Of a DNA stretch of 47,357 nucleotides, positions 1 to 8,163 are shown piece after piece. The notes under the pieces are model-generated. The model saw only the letters and a list, made by a program, of their open reading frames with translations, made no database searches and was not told the DNA's origin. The stretch comes from Rhodospirillaceae bacterium (GTDB taxonomy: Bacteria > Pseudomonadota > Alphaproteobacteria > Bin65). A program made the position numbers and the translations under genes. The stretch covers positions 1 to 47,357 of the forward strand of contig WTGH01000025.1 in assembly GCA_011523655.1 (NCBI GenBank), written 5' to 3'. Numbering within the stretch: the stretch's first letter is position 1; each line of letters opens with the position of its first letter.

Positions 1-86
1 AAACCAGGGAGTCCCTACCCTCTTCTCCCTGACACACAACTCTTGACGTTACCGGATTATGCGCCGGCGCGGCGGGGCTGCCCCGG

Positions 87-136
87 TCAGCCGACAATCA
101 GCCGACAATCAGCCGACGATCAGCCGGCGGTCAGCG
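87..136. repeat. Four-copy 11-bp tandem repeat at a gene end
   Basis: Unit TCAGCCGACAA occurs perfectly at 87-97 and 98-108, with one change at 109-119, and degenerates at 120-130, followed by a partial copy. The TCA of the fourth copy is the stop codon (TGA, minus strand) of the DUF427 gene. Because the unit is 11 bp, each copy puts TGA in a different minus-strand frame. Slippage origin is inferred. Confidence 0.8.
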
Positions 137-479
137 AATCCACCCGGTCGGGATAGAAGGCGACGTGGCCGGCGATGGCGGCGACGGCCTCGTACGGCTC
201 CTCGTAGGCCCAGACCGCATTCTCCGCGCTCTCGATGCCGACCGTCACGGTGTAGTAGCTGGCGTGGCCCTTGTAGGGGCAGTAGCTCCGGTGCGCGGTC
301 TTCGCCATGACCGCCCGGTCCACATCGGCCAGCGGTATATAGTAGACGGGCGCATAGCGCGCCTCCTGCATCTTCAGCGTTTGCGACGACCGGGCGACCG
401 TCTTGCCGTTGAAGACGACCGTCACCGTTTCCGCGGCGGGTTCGACGGTAATGGGATGATCGGGGCCGGGCTTCTTCAC
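120..479 (-). CDS. DUF427 domain protein
   Basis: A 119-residue soluble protein that matches the DUF427 family along its length. Visible family features are the FNGKTVARS strand near the start, the YYIP segment, and the central SYCPYKGHASYY motif with its Cys, Tyr and His. The biochemical role of DUF427 is not established. I start it at GTG 479 because a strong AGGAG ribosome site (about 485-491) precedes it and the protein then begins at the usual family N-terminus (KKPGPDHPI). The open frame continues upstream to 644, but that extension is low-complexity Arg/Pro/Ala sequence without family similarity. It is divergent from the crotonase gene at 707. Confidence 0.85.
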   Translation of the reverse strand: MKKPGPDHPITVEPAAETVTVVFNGKTVARSSQTLKMQEARYAPVYYIPLADVDRAVMAKTAHRSYCPYKGHASYYTVTVGIESAENAVWAYEEPYEAVAAIAGHVAFYPDRVDSLTAG

Positions 480-537
480 GCTTCGCCTCCTCGCTGAGTG
501 TGCCGCAGATTTCACCGTCCGGCGCCCGGATTGTCCA

Positions 538-566
538 GACCCCGCGGCGCCTCCGGGACCGGGGTC
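538..566. promoter_or_regulatory. Inverted repeat in the DUF427/crotonase divergent gap
   Basis: GACCCCG (538-544) and CGGGGTC (560-566) form a perfect 7-bp inverted repeat with a 15-nt spacer in the 227-bp gap between the divergent genes. It could be an operator or a leader hairpin; nothing visible decides between them. Confidence 0.3.
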
Positions 567-620
567 GGCAAAACGGGGATGCGCACGGTCCGTCGGCGGC
601 CGTGCGGCGCGGAAGGCCGC

Positions 621-650
621 TTGCGTCATCGCGCCGGCTTTCAATATTTC
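621..650 (+). promoter_or_regulatory. Possible sigma70-type promoter for the crotonase gene
   Basis: TTGCGT (621-626) and TATTTC (645-650) are spaced by 18 bp in the only AT-richer part of the gap upstream of the gene at 707. The -35 element is reasonable and the -10 element is weak. Assignment is by eye. Confidence 0.25.
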
Positions 651-706
651 CGGTTTCGGTCTATGAACCGGCCGGAGGGAATCGAAAGGGATGAGGGGTC
701 CGGACC

Positions 707-1525
707 ATGACGGAATTGTCGAATTCCCCAGCCTCAGCCGCCCCGAACGAACCGGTGCTCCTGCCGGACCTGTCGGACCGTGGCGTCCTCACGCTCACGC
801 TCAACCGGCCGCGCGTTTACAACGCCCTGTCGGAAGACCTGCTGGACGCGCTCAAGAGCGCGCTGGAGAGCGCTGCGAAGGACAGCGCGGTGCGCGTCGT
901 CGTGATCCGCGCCGCCGGCCGCGCCTTCTGCGCCGGCCACGATCTCAAGGAAATGCGCGCGCAGCCGGACCGGGCCTACTACACCACGCTGTTCGACCGG
1001 TGCTGTGCCATGATGCAGACCGTCACGACGATGCCCCAGCCGGTGATCGCCCAGGTCCAGGGCATTGCGACAGCAGCCGGCTGCCAGCTCGTCGCCGCCT
1101 GTGACCTCGCCATCGCAGCCGAAACCGCGATCTTCGCAACCAACGGGATCAACAACGGCCTGTTCTGCTCGACGCCGTCGGTCGCGCTCACCCGGACGGT
1201 GGCGCGCAAGCACGCCTTCGAGATGCTATTCACTGGGGAATTCATTTCGGCCGCGCAGGCCGCCGAGATCGGCCTGATCAACCGGACCGTGCCGGAGGAC
1301 TGGCTGGACGACGCCACAACCGACCTCGCCGACCAGATCGCCGCGAAATCGACGGTCACCACGCGCAGCGGCAAGAAGATGTTCTACCGGCAGCTCGGCC
1401 TCGATCTCGAGGACGCCTACGACTTCGCCGCCCACAACATGGCCTGCGACATGATGAGCGAAGACGCCGCCGAAGGCATCGACGCCTTCCTGGAAAAGCG
1501 CGCGCCGGTGTGGAAGGACCGGTGA
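707..1525 (+). CDS. Enoyl-CoA hydratase/isomerase family protein, ECHDC3-like
   Basis: A 272-residue crotonase-fold protein. The oxyanion-hole segments are visible: the FCAGHDLKEM stretch around residues 74-83 and the second glycine region near residues 122-126. The LFCSTPSVAL and EMLFTGEFIS segments closely resemble the ECHDC3 (enoyl-CoA hydratase domain-containing 3) subgroup. The two glutamates used by classical hydratases (Glu144 and Glu164 of the rat enzyme) are replaced here: Gln127 in AAGCQLV and Gly147 in TNGINNG. Hydratase activity is therefore doubtful, as for the rest of the subgroup. The ATG at 707 follows a GATGAGGGG ribosome site. Confidence 0.85.
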   Translation: MTELSNSPASAAPNEPVLLPDLSDRGVLTLTLNRPRVYNALSEDLLDALKSALESAAKDSAVRVVVIRAAGRAFCAGHDLKEMRAQPDRAYYTTLFDRCCAMMQTVTTMPQPVIAQVQGIATAAGCQLVAACDLAIAAETAIFATNGINNGLFCSTPSVALTRTVARKHAFEMLFTGEFISAAQAAEIGLINRTVPEDWLDDATTDLADQIAAKSTVTTRSGKKMFYRQLGLDLEDAYDFAAHNMACDMMSEDAAEGIDAFLEKRAPVWKDR

Positions 1526-1532
1526 GGGGGCT

Positions 1533-1814
1533 ACGCTAGAACGGCTTCAGGGATTGGAAGAGGAACTGCGGCGGCGGGGCGTCGCCTCACTCGCCCTGTT
1601 CGGTTCGATGGCGCGCGGAGACGCCCGGCCGGACAGCGACATCGATGTCCTGATCGACGTCACGCCCGGATATCCGTTCAGCCTGGTCGATCTCGCTTCC
1701 CTGAAAAACTTACTCTCCGACCGGCTCGGCCGGGAGGCCGATGTCGTCACCCGCGAAGGTCTCGACCCCGCCATCTGCGAGCAGGTCCTGCGCGAGGCCG
1801 AGAGGGTCTTCTGA
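1533..1814 (+). CDS. MntA-type minimal nucleotidyltransferase, orphan
   Basis: A small protein with the nucleotidyltransferase signature GSMARGDARPDSDIDVLID, giving the GS...DxD metal-binding pattern of the MNT/KNTase-like family. Members such as MntA are antitoxins that AMPylate HEPN (HepT/DUF86) toxins. The start is ambiguous. The first usual initiator in frame is TTG 1554 (86 residues), but homologous proteins normally have about seven more residues of the type MTLEEL. Here that position is ACG 1533 (TLERLQGLEEEL), preceded by a GAGGGGG ribosome site, so the coordinates given assume ACG initiation or a mutated ATG. No HEPN partner follows; the CoA-binding gene begins 112 bp downstream. Confidence 0.7.
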   Translation, partial: TLERLQGLEEELRRRGVASLALFGSMARGDARPDSDIDVLIDVTPGYPFSLVDLASLKNLLSDRLGREADVVTREGLDPAICEQVLREAERVF

Positions 1815-1926
1815 CGGGAGAGGAATGGCGCCGGCACGCCCCCTCCGCCATTTTCGCCCTCGAACCGCTCCGGCGGGCGGTGTACAACGCCCTTTGCGCC
1901 CGCCCCACCCGAGGCTTCCGCCGCCC

Positions 1927-2415
1927 ATGAACCACGACGCCTATACCGACGCCTATCTGCGCAGCGTGCTGGGCGATGCGCGCTCGGTCGCGATCGTGGG
2001 TCTGAGCGCCAACTGGAACCGGCCGAGCTATTTCGTGGCGAAATATCTTCAGGCCAAGGGCTATCGCGTCCTGCCGGTCAATCCGCGCGAGGCCGGCGGG
2101 GAGATCCTCGGCGTGCCGGTCGCCGGGTCGCTCGACGATCTGGGCGAGACGCCGGACCTGGTCGACGTGTTCCGCAATTCGGCCGCCGCCGGCCCGATCA
2201 CCGACGAAGCGATCACCGCCGGGGCGAAGGCGGTGTGGATGCAGATCGGCGTCCGCAACGATGAGGCGGCGGAACGCGCCGAGGCCGCCGGCCTGCGCGT
2301 CGTGATGAACCGCTGCCCGAAGATCGAATATTCCCGCCTGTTCGGCGAATTGAGCTGGGGCGGCTTCTGGTCCCGGGTCATCACCGCGAAGCGCCAGCGC
2401 GCGGCGCTGCATTGA
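1927..2415 (+). CDS. CoA-binding domain protein (YccU-like)
   Basis: A 162-residue single-domain Rossmann protein of the CoA-binding family related to succinyl-CoA synthetase alpha. It shows SVAIVGLSANWNRPSYFVAK (nucleotide-binding turn, about residues 20-39), the VNPREAGGEILGVPV segment, WMQIGV near residue 107, and the C-terminal MNRCPKIEYSRL motif. Such proteins probably bind CoA or a related nucleotide; no enzymatic activity is established. It lies 52 bp upstream of the O-acetylhomoserine sulfhydrylase gene on the same strand, a pairing common in Alphaproteobacteria. ATG 1927 starts the conserved region; the frame upstream is low-complexity. Confidence 0.85.
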   Translation: MNHDAYTDAYLRSVLGDARSVAIVGLSANWNRPSYFVAKYLQAKGYRVLPVNPREAGGEILGVPVAGSLDDLGETPDLVDVFRNSAAAGPITDEAITAGAKAVWMQIGVRNDEAAERAEAAGLRVVMNRCPKIEYSRLFGELSWGGFWSRVITAKRQRAALH

Positions 2416-2467
2416 CGGGCGCGGGGATGGGCACGGGTACGGGCCGGCGACGGCGGAGGACGGAACC

Positions 2468-3784
2468 ATGAGCGACAGCGGCGATCCGGCCTGGGGCTTC
2501 GAAACCCTGGCGATCCATGCCGGCGCCCGGCCCGAGCCGGTGACCGGCGCGCGCCAGACGCCGATCTTCCAGAACACCTCCTACGTCTTCCACGACGCCG
2601 ACCACGCCGCCTCCCTGTTCAACCTGATGGAGCCGGGCTTCGTCTACTCGCGCCTCGCCAACCCGACCAACGCGGTGCTGGAGGAACGGCTGGCGGCGCT
2701 CGAAGGCGGCGTCGGCGGTACGGCGGTCGCGACCGGCCACGCGGCTCAGGTCCTCGCCCTGTTCCCGCTCATGGCGCCGGGTTGCGAGGTCATCGCGGCC
2801 AACAAGCTCTACGGCGGCTCGCTCAACCAGATGGGCAACAGCTTCAGGAAGTTCGGCTGGAAGGCGCAGTTCGTCGATCCGGAGGACCCGGAGAACTTCC
2901 GCCGCGCTCTCAGCGGCGACACGCGGGCGCTCTTCGTCGAGAGCATCGCCAACCCGGGCGGCGTGATCGTCGATCTGGAAGCCATCGCGGCGGTCGCCCG
3001 CGAGGCCGGCGTGCCCTTCGTCGTCGACAACACGATGGCGACGCCCTGGCTGTGCCGGCCGATCGATTTCGGCGCCGACATCGTCGTCAACTCGACGACC
3101 AAGTTCCTGTCCGGCAACGGCACCTCGCTCGGCGGCGCGGTCGTCGATACCGGGAATTTCCCGTGGCTCGAACACGCCGACAAGTTCCCCAGCCTGGCCC
3201 GGCCGGCGCCGGAATATCACGGCCTGACCTTCGCCGAGACCTTCGGCACGCTGGCCTACACGACCTACGCCCACGCCGTCTCCCTGCGCGACCTCGGCGC
3301 CAGCCAGCAGCCGATGAACGCCTGGCTCACCCTGCTCGGGCTGGAGACCCTGCCCCTGCGCATGGAGCGGCACTGCGCCAACGCGCTTGCCGTCGCCGAA
3401 TGGCTGGAGGGCCACCCGGCGGTCGACTGGGTGTCCTACGCCGGCCTGCCGTCGAGCCCGTTCCACGACCTGCAGCAGCGCTACATGCCGCGCGGCGCGG
3501 GCTCGGTCTTCACCTTCGGGCTCAAGGGCGGCTACGAGGCCGGGATGCGTCTGGTCGAGACGGTCGAGCTGTTCAGCCATCTCGCCAATGTCGGCGACGC
3601 CCGCTCGCTGATCCTGCATCCGGCGAGCACGACCCACCGGCAGCTGACCGACGAGCAGCGCGCGGCCGCCGGAGCCGGCGACGACGTGATCCGCCTCAGC
3701 ATCGGCCTGGAGACCGCCGGCGACCTGATCGCCGACCTCGACCGCGCCCTGCGCGCCACCTCGATCCGCGCCGCGGCGGAATAG
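2468..3784 (+). CDS. metY: O-acetylhomoserine aminocarboxypropyltransferase (sulfhydrylase)
   Basis: A 438-residue PLP enzyme of the Cys/Met metabolism family, expected to make homocysteine from O-acetylhomoserine and sulfide in the cytoplasm. The N-terminus (GFETLAIHAGARPEP), YSRLANPTNAVLEERLAALE, the PLP aspartate in VVDNTMATPW (Asp187) and the Schiff-base lysine in STTKFLSGNG (Lys212) are all intact, as is the C-terminal IRLSIGLE segment. Length is normal for the MetY/Met17 group. A GGAGG ribosome site precedes ATG 2468. O-succinylhomoserine or another related substrate cannot be excluded from sequence alone. Confidence 0.92.
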   Translation: MSDSGDPAWGFETLAIHAGARPEPVTGARQTPIFQNTSYVFHDADHAASLFNLMEPGFVYSRLANPTNAVLEERLAALEGGVGGTAVATGHAAQVLALFPLMAPGCEVIAANKLYGGSLNQMGNSFRKFGWKAQFVDPEDPENFRRALSGDTRALFVESIANPGGVIVDLEAIAAVAREAGVPFVVDNTMATPWLCRPIDFGADIVVNSTTKFLSGNGTSLGGAVVDTGNFPWLEHADKFPSLARPAPEYHGLTFAETFGTLAYTTYAHAVSLRDLGASQQPMNAWLTLLGLETLPLRMERHCANALAVAEWLEGHPAVDWVSYAGLPSSPFHDLQQRYMPRGAGSVFTFGLKGGYEAGMRLVETVELFSHLANVGDARSLILHPASTTHRQLTDEQRAAAGAGDDVIRLSIGLETAGDLIADLDRALRATSIRAAAE

Positions 3785-3857
3785 GCAGAGCGCCTGCGTG
3801 GCCGGTAACGGTTTCCCCGACCCCGCCATCGTCGTCGAGCGGAGAAAGGAAGCCACC

Positions 3858-4502
3858 ATGGTTCCGGAAAGACGCGATCTCCAAGGCCGGCAGCGGGACC
3901 GGGCGTTTGCACCCTCGTCGGGCGTCGCCATCGTGACCACCTGCGACGGCGCCGGCCGGGTCAACGCCGCGGCCTACGGCAGTTGCGTGCGCGTCAGCCA
4001 CGAACCGCTCGATATCGCCTTCACGGCCTACGCGACCCACGACACCGTCGCCAATCTCCGGGACGTTCCGGAATTCACCGTCAATCTGCCCCGGTTCGAT
4101 CCGGACCTGCTCGCGCGATTGCAGACGGTCGGCCTGTCATTCGCCCGCGGCGTCGACGAACTGGAGAAGGCCGGCCTCACCGCGCTGGCGGCCCGGGCCG
4201 TGCGCCCGCCGCGGGTTGCCGAATGCCCGCGCCATTTCGAATGCCGGGTGCTCTGGACGAAGGAATGGGACGGGCGGGTCATGGTCGCCGGCCGGGTCGC
4301 CGCCGCCTCGGCCGATGCGGAATGCGTGGACGAACGGGGATATCTCGTCTGGGACCGGGCAAAACCCGTCCACACCTGCGGCGCGGCCTACATCGACATG
4401 TTCGTGCCGGCCTTCGAACCGGTCGCCGTCGCCCCTAATTACGACGGACCGGAACGGCGGGCCTACGAAGACAACGCCCGCAGGACGCGGCACGAAAACT
4501 GA
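3858..4502 (+). CDS. Flavin reductase-like FMN-binding protein
   Basis: A 214-residue protein of the flavin reductase / FMN-binding split-barrel family. Typical features are APSSGVAIVTTCDGAGRVN (strand pair plus glycine turn), AAAYGSCVRVSHEPLDIAF, and HDTVANLRDVPEFTVNLP, which matches the family's 'DT..N...s.eFvvN' segment. It probably binds FMN and reduces it or a small substrate with NAD(P)H. The ATG at 3858 has an AAAGGAAG ribosome site; the frame is open back to a GTG at 3798, without family similarity. A role as reductase partner for an oxygenase elsewhere is possible but not shown. Confidence 0.8.
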   Translation: MVPERRDLQGRQRDRAFAPSSGVAIVTTCDGAGRVNAAAYGSCVRVSHEPLDIAFTAYATHDTVANLRDVPEFTVNLPRFDPDLLARLQTVGLSFARGVDELEKAGLTALAARAVRPPRVAECPRHFECRVLWTKEWDGRVMVAGRVAAASADAECVDERGYLVWDRAKPVHTCGAAYIDMFVPAFEPVAVAPNYDGPERRAYEDNARRTRHEN

Positions 4503-4571
4503 CGAGCCCCGTACATCCCTACCGGCACGCGCCGCTTGCCCGGAGGCGGGCCGGCGGATAAGCAGACCGGC

Positions 4572-6998
4572 ATGGACAGCGACCGACCCGGCGGCCTGCC
4601 CGCATCCCCATCGGTCACGGATGCCGACACTGCGAACGCCGCGGCGCCACCCGGTATCGGCAGCCGGCTGCTGCGGCTGGAGGACGAACGCTTTCTGCGC
4701 GGCGAAGGCCGCTTCGTCGAAGATATCGCGCTGCCGGGCGAGACCCGCGCCGTCTTCCTGCGCAGCCCGCACGCCCACGCCCGTATCGGCGGCTTTTCCG
4801 TCGCCGAAGCGCAAGCGACGCCGGGCGTACTCGCGGTCCTCACCGGCGCGGACGTTGCCGCCGACGGGCTGGGCGGCGTGCCCTGGGAAGTCCGCCCGCC
4901 GACCGATGCGCCGCCCAAATCGCAGCCCCCCCTGGGCGATCCCTCCGTCGCTGCGCCGCAGCCCTTGATCGCCGGCGATACCGCCCGCTTCTGCGGCGAG
5001 ATCGTCGCCATGGTGGTCGCCGGAACGGAAGCCGCCGCCCGCGACGCTGCCGAGCGCATCGATGTCGAATACGAGCCGCTCCCGGCCTGCGCCGACAGCG
5101 CCGAAGCCGAGGCAGCCACAGCGCCGGCCTTGTGGCCGCAGGCACCGGGCAACTGCGCCTTCACGATCCGGCTGGGCGACCGCGCGGAAACCGACGCCGC
5201 GTTCGCGCAAGCCGCCCATGTCGAGAGCATCGAACTGGAGAGCAACCGGATTTTCGGCGCGCCGATCGAGAACCGTTGTTACATAGGCGAATACCAGGCG
5301 GAACGCGATTGCATGGTGCTGTACGCCACGGCGGGCAAGCCCCATTCCATGCGTAAGACCCTTGCCGCGGACATATTCGGCGTGCCGCCCGAGAAGATCG
5401 CCGTGAAGGTGCCCGATGTCGGCGGCGGCTTCGGCATCAAGAACGTGCTCTATCCCGAGGAATGCCTTGTGATGTGGGCGGCCCGGCGGCTCGGCCGGCC
5501 GGTCAAGTGGATCGGCGGGCGCAGCGAAGGCCTGCTGAGCGACGTCGGCTGCCGCGAGCAAGCGGGCCGGGCCGAGATGGCGCTCGACGCCCGAGGGCGC
5601 TTTCTCGCCGTCCGCGTGCGCTCGACCGGCAACCTGGGCGCCTATCTCGCGCCGCGCGGCGTCGTCTCGCTGCGCAACTCCGGCTATGTCCTGGGCAACG
5701 TCTATGGCGTCGCGGCGGTCGACTACGAGATGTGCGCCTTCCATTCCAACACCGCGCCGACCTGCAATTTCCGCGGCGCCGGCGAGCCCGAAGGCGTCAA
5801 CATCGTCGAGCGGCTGATCGACGCCGCCGCGCGCCGGCTCGGGCGCGACCCGGTCGAATTGCGCCGGCGCAACCTGCTGCCGCCCGATGCACTGCCCCGC
5901 ACCAGCCCGGCCGGCCTCGTCCAGGATACCGGCGACTATCGCGCGCTGCTCGACGCGGCGCTCGAAATGGCGGACCGCGCGGGCTTCGCGGCGCGGCGCC
6001 GGCAATCCGAAGCGCAGGGCCTGCGGCGCGGCTTCGGCGTCGCCATGCATGTTTACATGGCGGGCTTCAACTTTATCGAGACGACCCGGCTGGTCGTCGG
6101 TGCGGATGGCGGGATCGACCTGCTGATCGGCGCGCAATCCGGCGGACAGGGGCACGCGACGACCTTCGCACAGGTCGCGGCGGCGCGCCTCGGCATCGAC
6201 CCCGCGCGCATCCGCGTCGTCCAGGGCGATACCGACCGGATCGAAACCGGCTCCGGCACCGGCGCCAGCCGGTCGCTGACCATCGGCGGCACCTCGGCCC
6301 TGCGGGCTGCGGACGCGCTGGTCGAAACCGGCCGGGAACGGGCGGCGCAGGCGCTGGAAGCCGCCGCCGGCGACGTCACCTACGCGCGCGGCGTTTTCGA
6401 GATCGCCGGCACCGACCGGCGGATCGACCTGGCCGCGCTTGCCGGGCTGGCGGCACGGGATGGGGAGGCGTTGGACGCCGCGGCCAGTTACCGGCCGGAA
6501 CACGGCACCTCGGCGGCCGGCTGCAACATCTGCGAGGTCGAGGTCGATCCCGAGACCGGCGCCGTGACGCTGGACCGGTACGTCATCGCGCAGGACGCTG
6601 GCCGGATCGTCAACCCGGTCGTCGTCGAAGGCCAGATTCACGGCGGCGTGGCGACCGGCATCGGCCAGGCCCTGCTCGAACACGCGGTCTACGAGCCGGG
6701 CAGCGCGCAGCTGCTGACCGGCTCCTTCATGGATTACGCCCTGCCCCGGGCCGCGGATGTGCCGCCGCTCGGCCTGCTGCTGCACGAAGTCCCCTCGGCG
6801 CACAATCCGCTCGGCGCCAAGGGCATCGGCGAGGCCGGCGGGGTGGGCACAGCGCCGGCCGTCGTCAACGCGATCCTCGACGCGCTGGCGCCGCTGGGCG
6901 TCCGCCATATCGACATGCCGGCGACGCCGCACCGGGTCTGGCGGGCGATCCGGCAGGCGCGGGCCGGGGCGGAACCCGCGGAGGCCGCCGATGCATGA
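4572..6998 (+). CDS. Molybdenum hydroxylase large subunit (xanthine dehydrogenase/CoxL family)
   Basis: An 808-residue molybdopterin-binding subunit. It has the small N-terminal domain ([21 protein letters not shown]), the GGGFGIK loop (Gly284-Phe287), the [12 protein letters not shown] cofactor-contacting segment, [17 protein letters not shown], and the GAKGIGEAG motif with the conserved active-site glutamate (Glu754). These enzymes hydroxylate carbon centres next to heteroatoms or oxidise aldehydes or CO. Partners are normally a [2Fe-2S] subunit and an FAD subunit; neither is encoded nearby. The CoxL AYRCSFR loop is absent, so this is not a form I CO dehydrogenase. It ends in an 8-nt overlap with the following dehydrogenase gene, so the two are probably co-translated. 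Confidence 0.88.
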   Translation: MDSDRPGGLPASPSVTDADTANAAAPPGIGSRLLRLEDERFLRGEGRFVEDIALPGETRAVFLRSPHAHARIGGFSVAEAQATPGVLAVLTGADVAADGLGGVPWEVRPPTDAPPKSQPPLGDPSVAAPQPLIAGDTARFCGEIVAMVVAGTEAAARDAAERIDVEYEPLPACADSAEAEAATAPALWPQAPGNCAFTIRLGDRAETDAAFAQAAHVESIELESNRIFGAPIENRCYIGEYQAERDCMVLYATAGKPHSMRKTLAADIFGVPPEKIAVKVPDVGGGFGIKNVLYPEECLVMWAARRLGRPVKWIGGRSEGLLSDVGCREQAGRAEMALDARGRFLAVRVRSTGNLGAYLAPRGVVSLRNSGYVLGNVYGVAAVDYEMCAFHSNTAPTCNFRGAGEPEGVNIVERLIDAAARRLGRDPVELRRRNLLPPDALPRTSPAGLVQDTGDYRALLDAALEMADRAGFAARRRQSEAQGLRRGFGVAMHVYMAGFNFIETTRLVVGADGGIDLLIGAQSGGQGHATTFAQVAAARLGIDPARIRVVQGDTDRIETGSGTGASRSLTIGGTSALRAADALVETGRERAAQALEAAAGDVTYARGVFEIAGTDRRIDLAALAGLAARDGEALDAAASYRPEHGTSAAGCNICEVEVDPETGAVTLDRYVIAQDAGRIVNPVVVEGQIHGGVATGIGQALLEHAVYEPGSAQLLTGSFMDYALPRAADVPPLGLLLHEVPSAHNPLGAKGIGEAGGVGTAPAVVNAILDALAPLGVRHIDMPATPHRVWRAIRQARAGAEPAEAADA

Positions 6999-8163
6999 CG
7001 GCATGTTCCAGGAATGGCCGCGCAAAGTCTGCCATGGCCGCGGCAGCGTCGCCCGGCTGCCCGACCTGATGGCCGAATTCGGGCGCGCCCGCGCCTTTGT
7101 CGTCTGCGGCCGGACGGTCGCGGCCGGGCCGATGCTTGAAGCCGTCACGCAATCACTCGGCGGCGGGCTGGCCGGCGTCTATGACGGCATGACCGCCCAC
7201 ACGCCCTACGCCCGGGTCATGGAGGCGGCGGCGCAGTTCGACGCCTGCGGCGCGGACACGGTCGTGAGCATCGGCGGCGGCAGCGCGATCGACGCCGGCA
7301 AGGGCATCGCCCTGCTCCGGGCGACCGGCGGCGACTTCGCGCCTTACACCATCGATTTCGGCGCCAGGGGCATGGAGCGCGCCGCCATGCCCGATCCCGG
7401 CATCGCCCATATCGCGGTGCCGACCACCGCCGGCTCTTCGAGCGACGTCATGCCGACCGCCGGGCTGCGCGATCCGGAAAAGCGCACCAAGCTGCTGTTC
7501 TGGGACCGGCGCATGGTACCGGACGCGACGATCCTCGACCCGGAAATGGCCATTCACGCCGACCCGGTGCTGAGCGCGCTCACCGGCATGACGGCCATGG
7601 CGCGCTGCATCGAATCCCTCTACGCGCGCACCCGTCAGCCGGTTACAACCGGGCTGGCGCTGCACGGCGCACGGCTGCTGCGGGGCGCCCTGCCGCGCGC
7701 GGTCGAAAAGCCTGACGACCTGGACGCGCGCGCCGACTGCCAGATGGCCTGCCTGATGTCCGGCGTCGCGGGCATCAACACGATGGTCTGCGTCGTCCAT
7801 GCGCTGGGCCACATCTTCGGCGGCCGCCACGGGTTGCAGCATGGCATCGCCCATTCGATCCTGCTGGCGCCGGCCATGCGCCGCCTGCTGCCGGCCCTGG
7901 GCGGCGACCAGATCTGGGTCGCCGAGGCGATGGGCGTGCGCACCGGCGGCCTCGCGCCGGACGAAGCCGGCGCGGCGGCGGCGGACGCGATGGCGGAGCT
8001 GGTCGGCACTCTGCCGATCCCGCAGCGGCTTGCCGACGCCGGCCTGACCGACGCCGATCTCGGACCGATCGCGGCCTTGGCGATGGACGACTACATGATG
8101 CCTCACGTCCCGCGGCCGGTGACGGCCGGCGAGGTCGAAGACCTGCTCAGAGACGTTCTTTGA
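6991..8163 (+). CDS. Iron-type alcohol dehydrogenase family protein (maleylacetate reductase-like)
   Basis: A 390-residue group III alcohol dehydrogenase-fold protein with the NAD(P)-binding [15 protein letters not shown] segment and the C-terminal metal region HALGHIFGG, in which His270 and His284 keep the usual 14-residue spacing. The first pair of metal ligands, normally Asp and His four residues apart in a GxDAxxHxxE motif, is replaced by Thr201 and Arg205 in [12 protein letters not shown]. The [11 protein letters not shown] and LYARTRQP segments resemble maleylacetate reductases, so reduction of an oxo-acid is a possible role. Its start overlaps the upstream molybdenum enzyme and its stop overlaps the next start. 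Confidence 0.85.
   Translation: MHDGMFQEWPRKVCHGRGSVARLPDLMAEFGRARAFVVCGRTVAAGPMLEAVTQSLGGGLAGVYDGMTAHTPYARVMEAAAQFDACGADTVVSIGGGSAIDAGKGIALLRATGGDFAPYTIDFGARGMERAAMPDPGIAHIAVPTTAGSSSDVMPTAGLRDPEKRTKLLFWDRRMVPDATILDPEMAIHADPVLSALTGMTAMARCIESLYARTRQPVTTGLALHGARLLRGALPRAVEKPDDLDARADCQMACLMSGVAGINTMVCVVHALGHIFGGRHGLQHGIAHSILLAPAMRRLLPALGGDQIWVAEAMGVRTGGLAPDEAGAAAADAMAELVGTLPIPQRLADAGLTDADLGPIAALAMDDYMMPHVPRPVTAGEVEDLLRDVL

Noticed and set aside
1815..1926. Possible HEPN toxin remnant after the MntA-type gene
   Set aside because: A short in-frame translation exists (EEWRRHAPSAIFALEPLRR) but lacks the HEPN RxxxxH motif and is too short to support a pseudogene call.
4572..6998. Assignment as form I carbon monoxide dehydrogenase (CoxL)
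   Set aside because: The AYRCSFR active-site loop is absent, and no CoxM/CoxS genes are present.
4137..7148. A 1003-codon open frame on the minus strand opposite the flavin-reductase-like and molybdenum enzyme genes
   Set aside because: Arg/Ala/Gly/Asp-rich translation without motifs; the plus strand encodes clear enzymes throughout. It is a typical antisense frame of GC-rich coding DNA.
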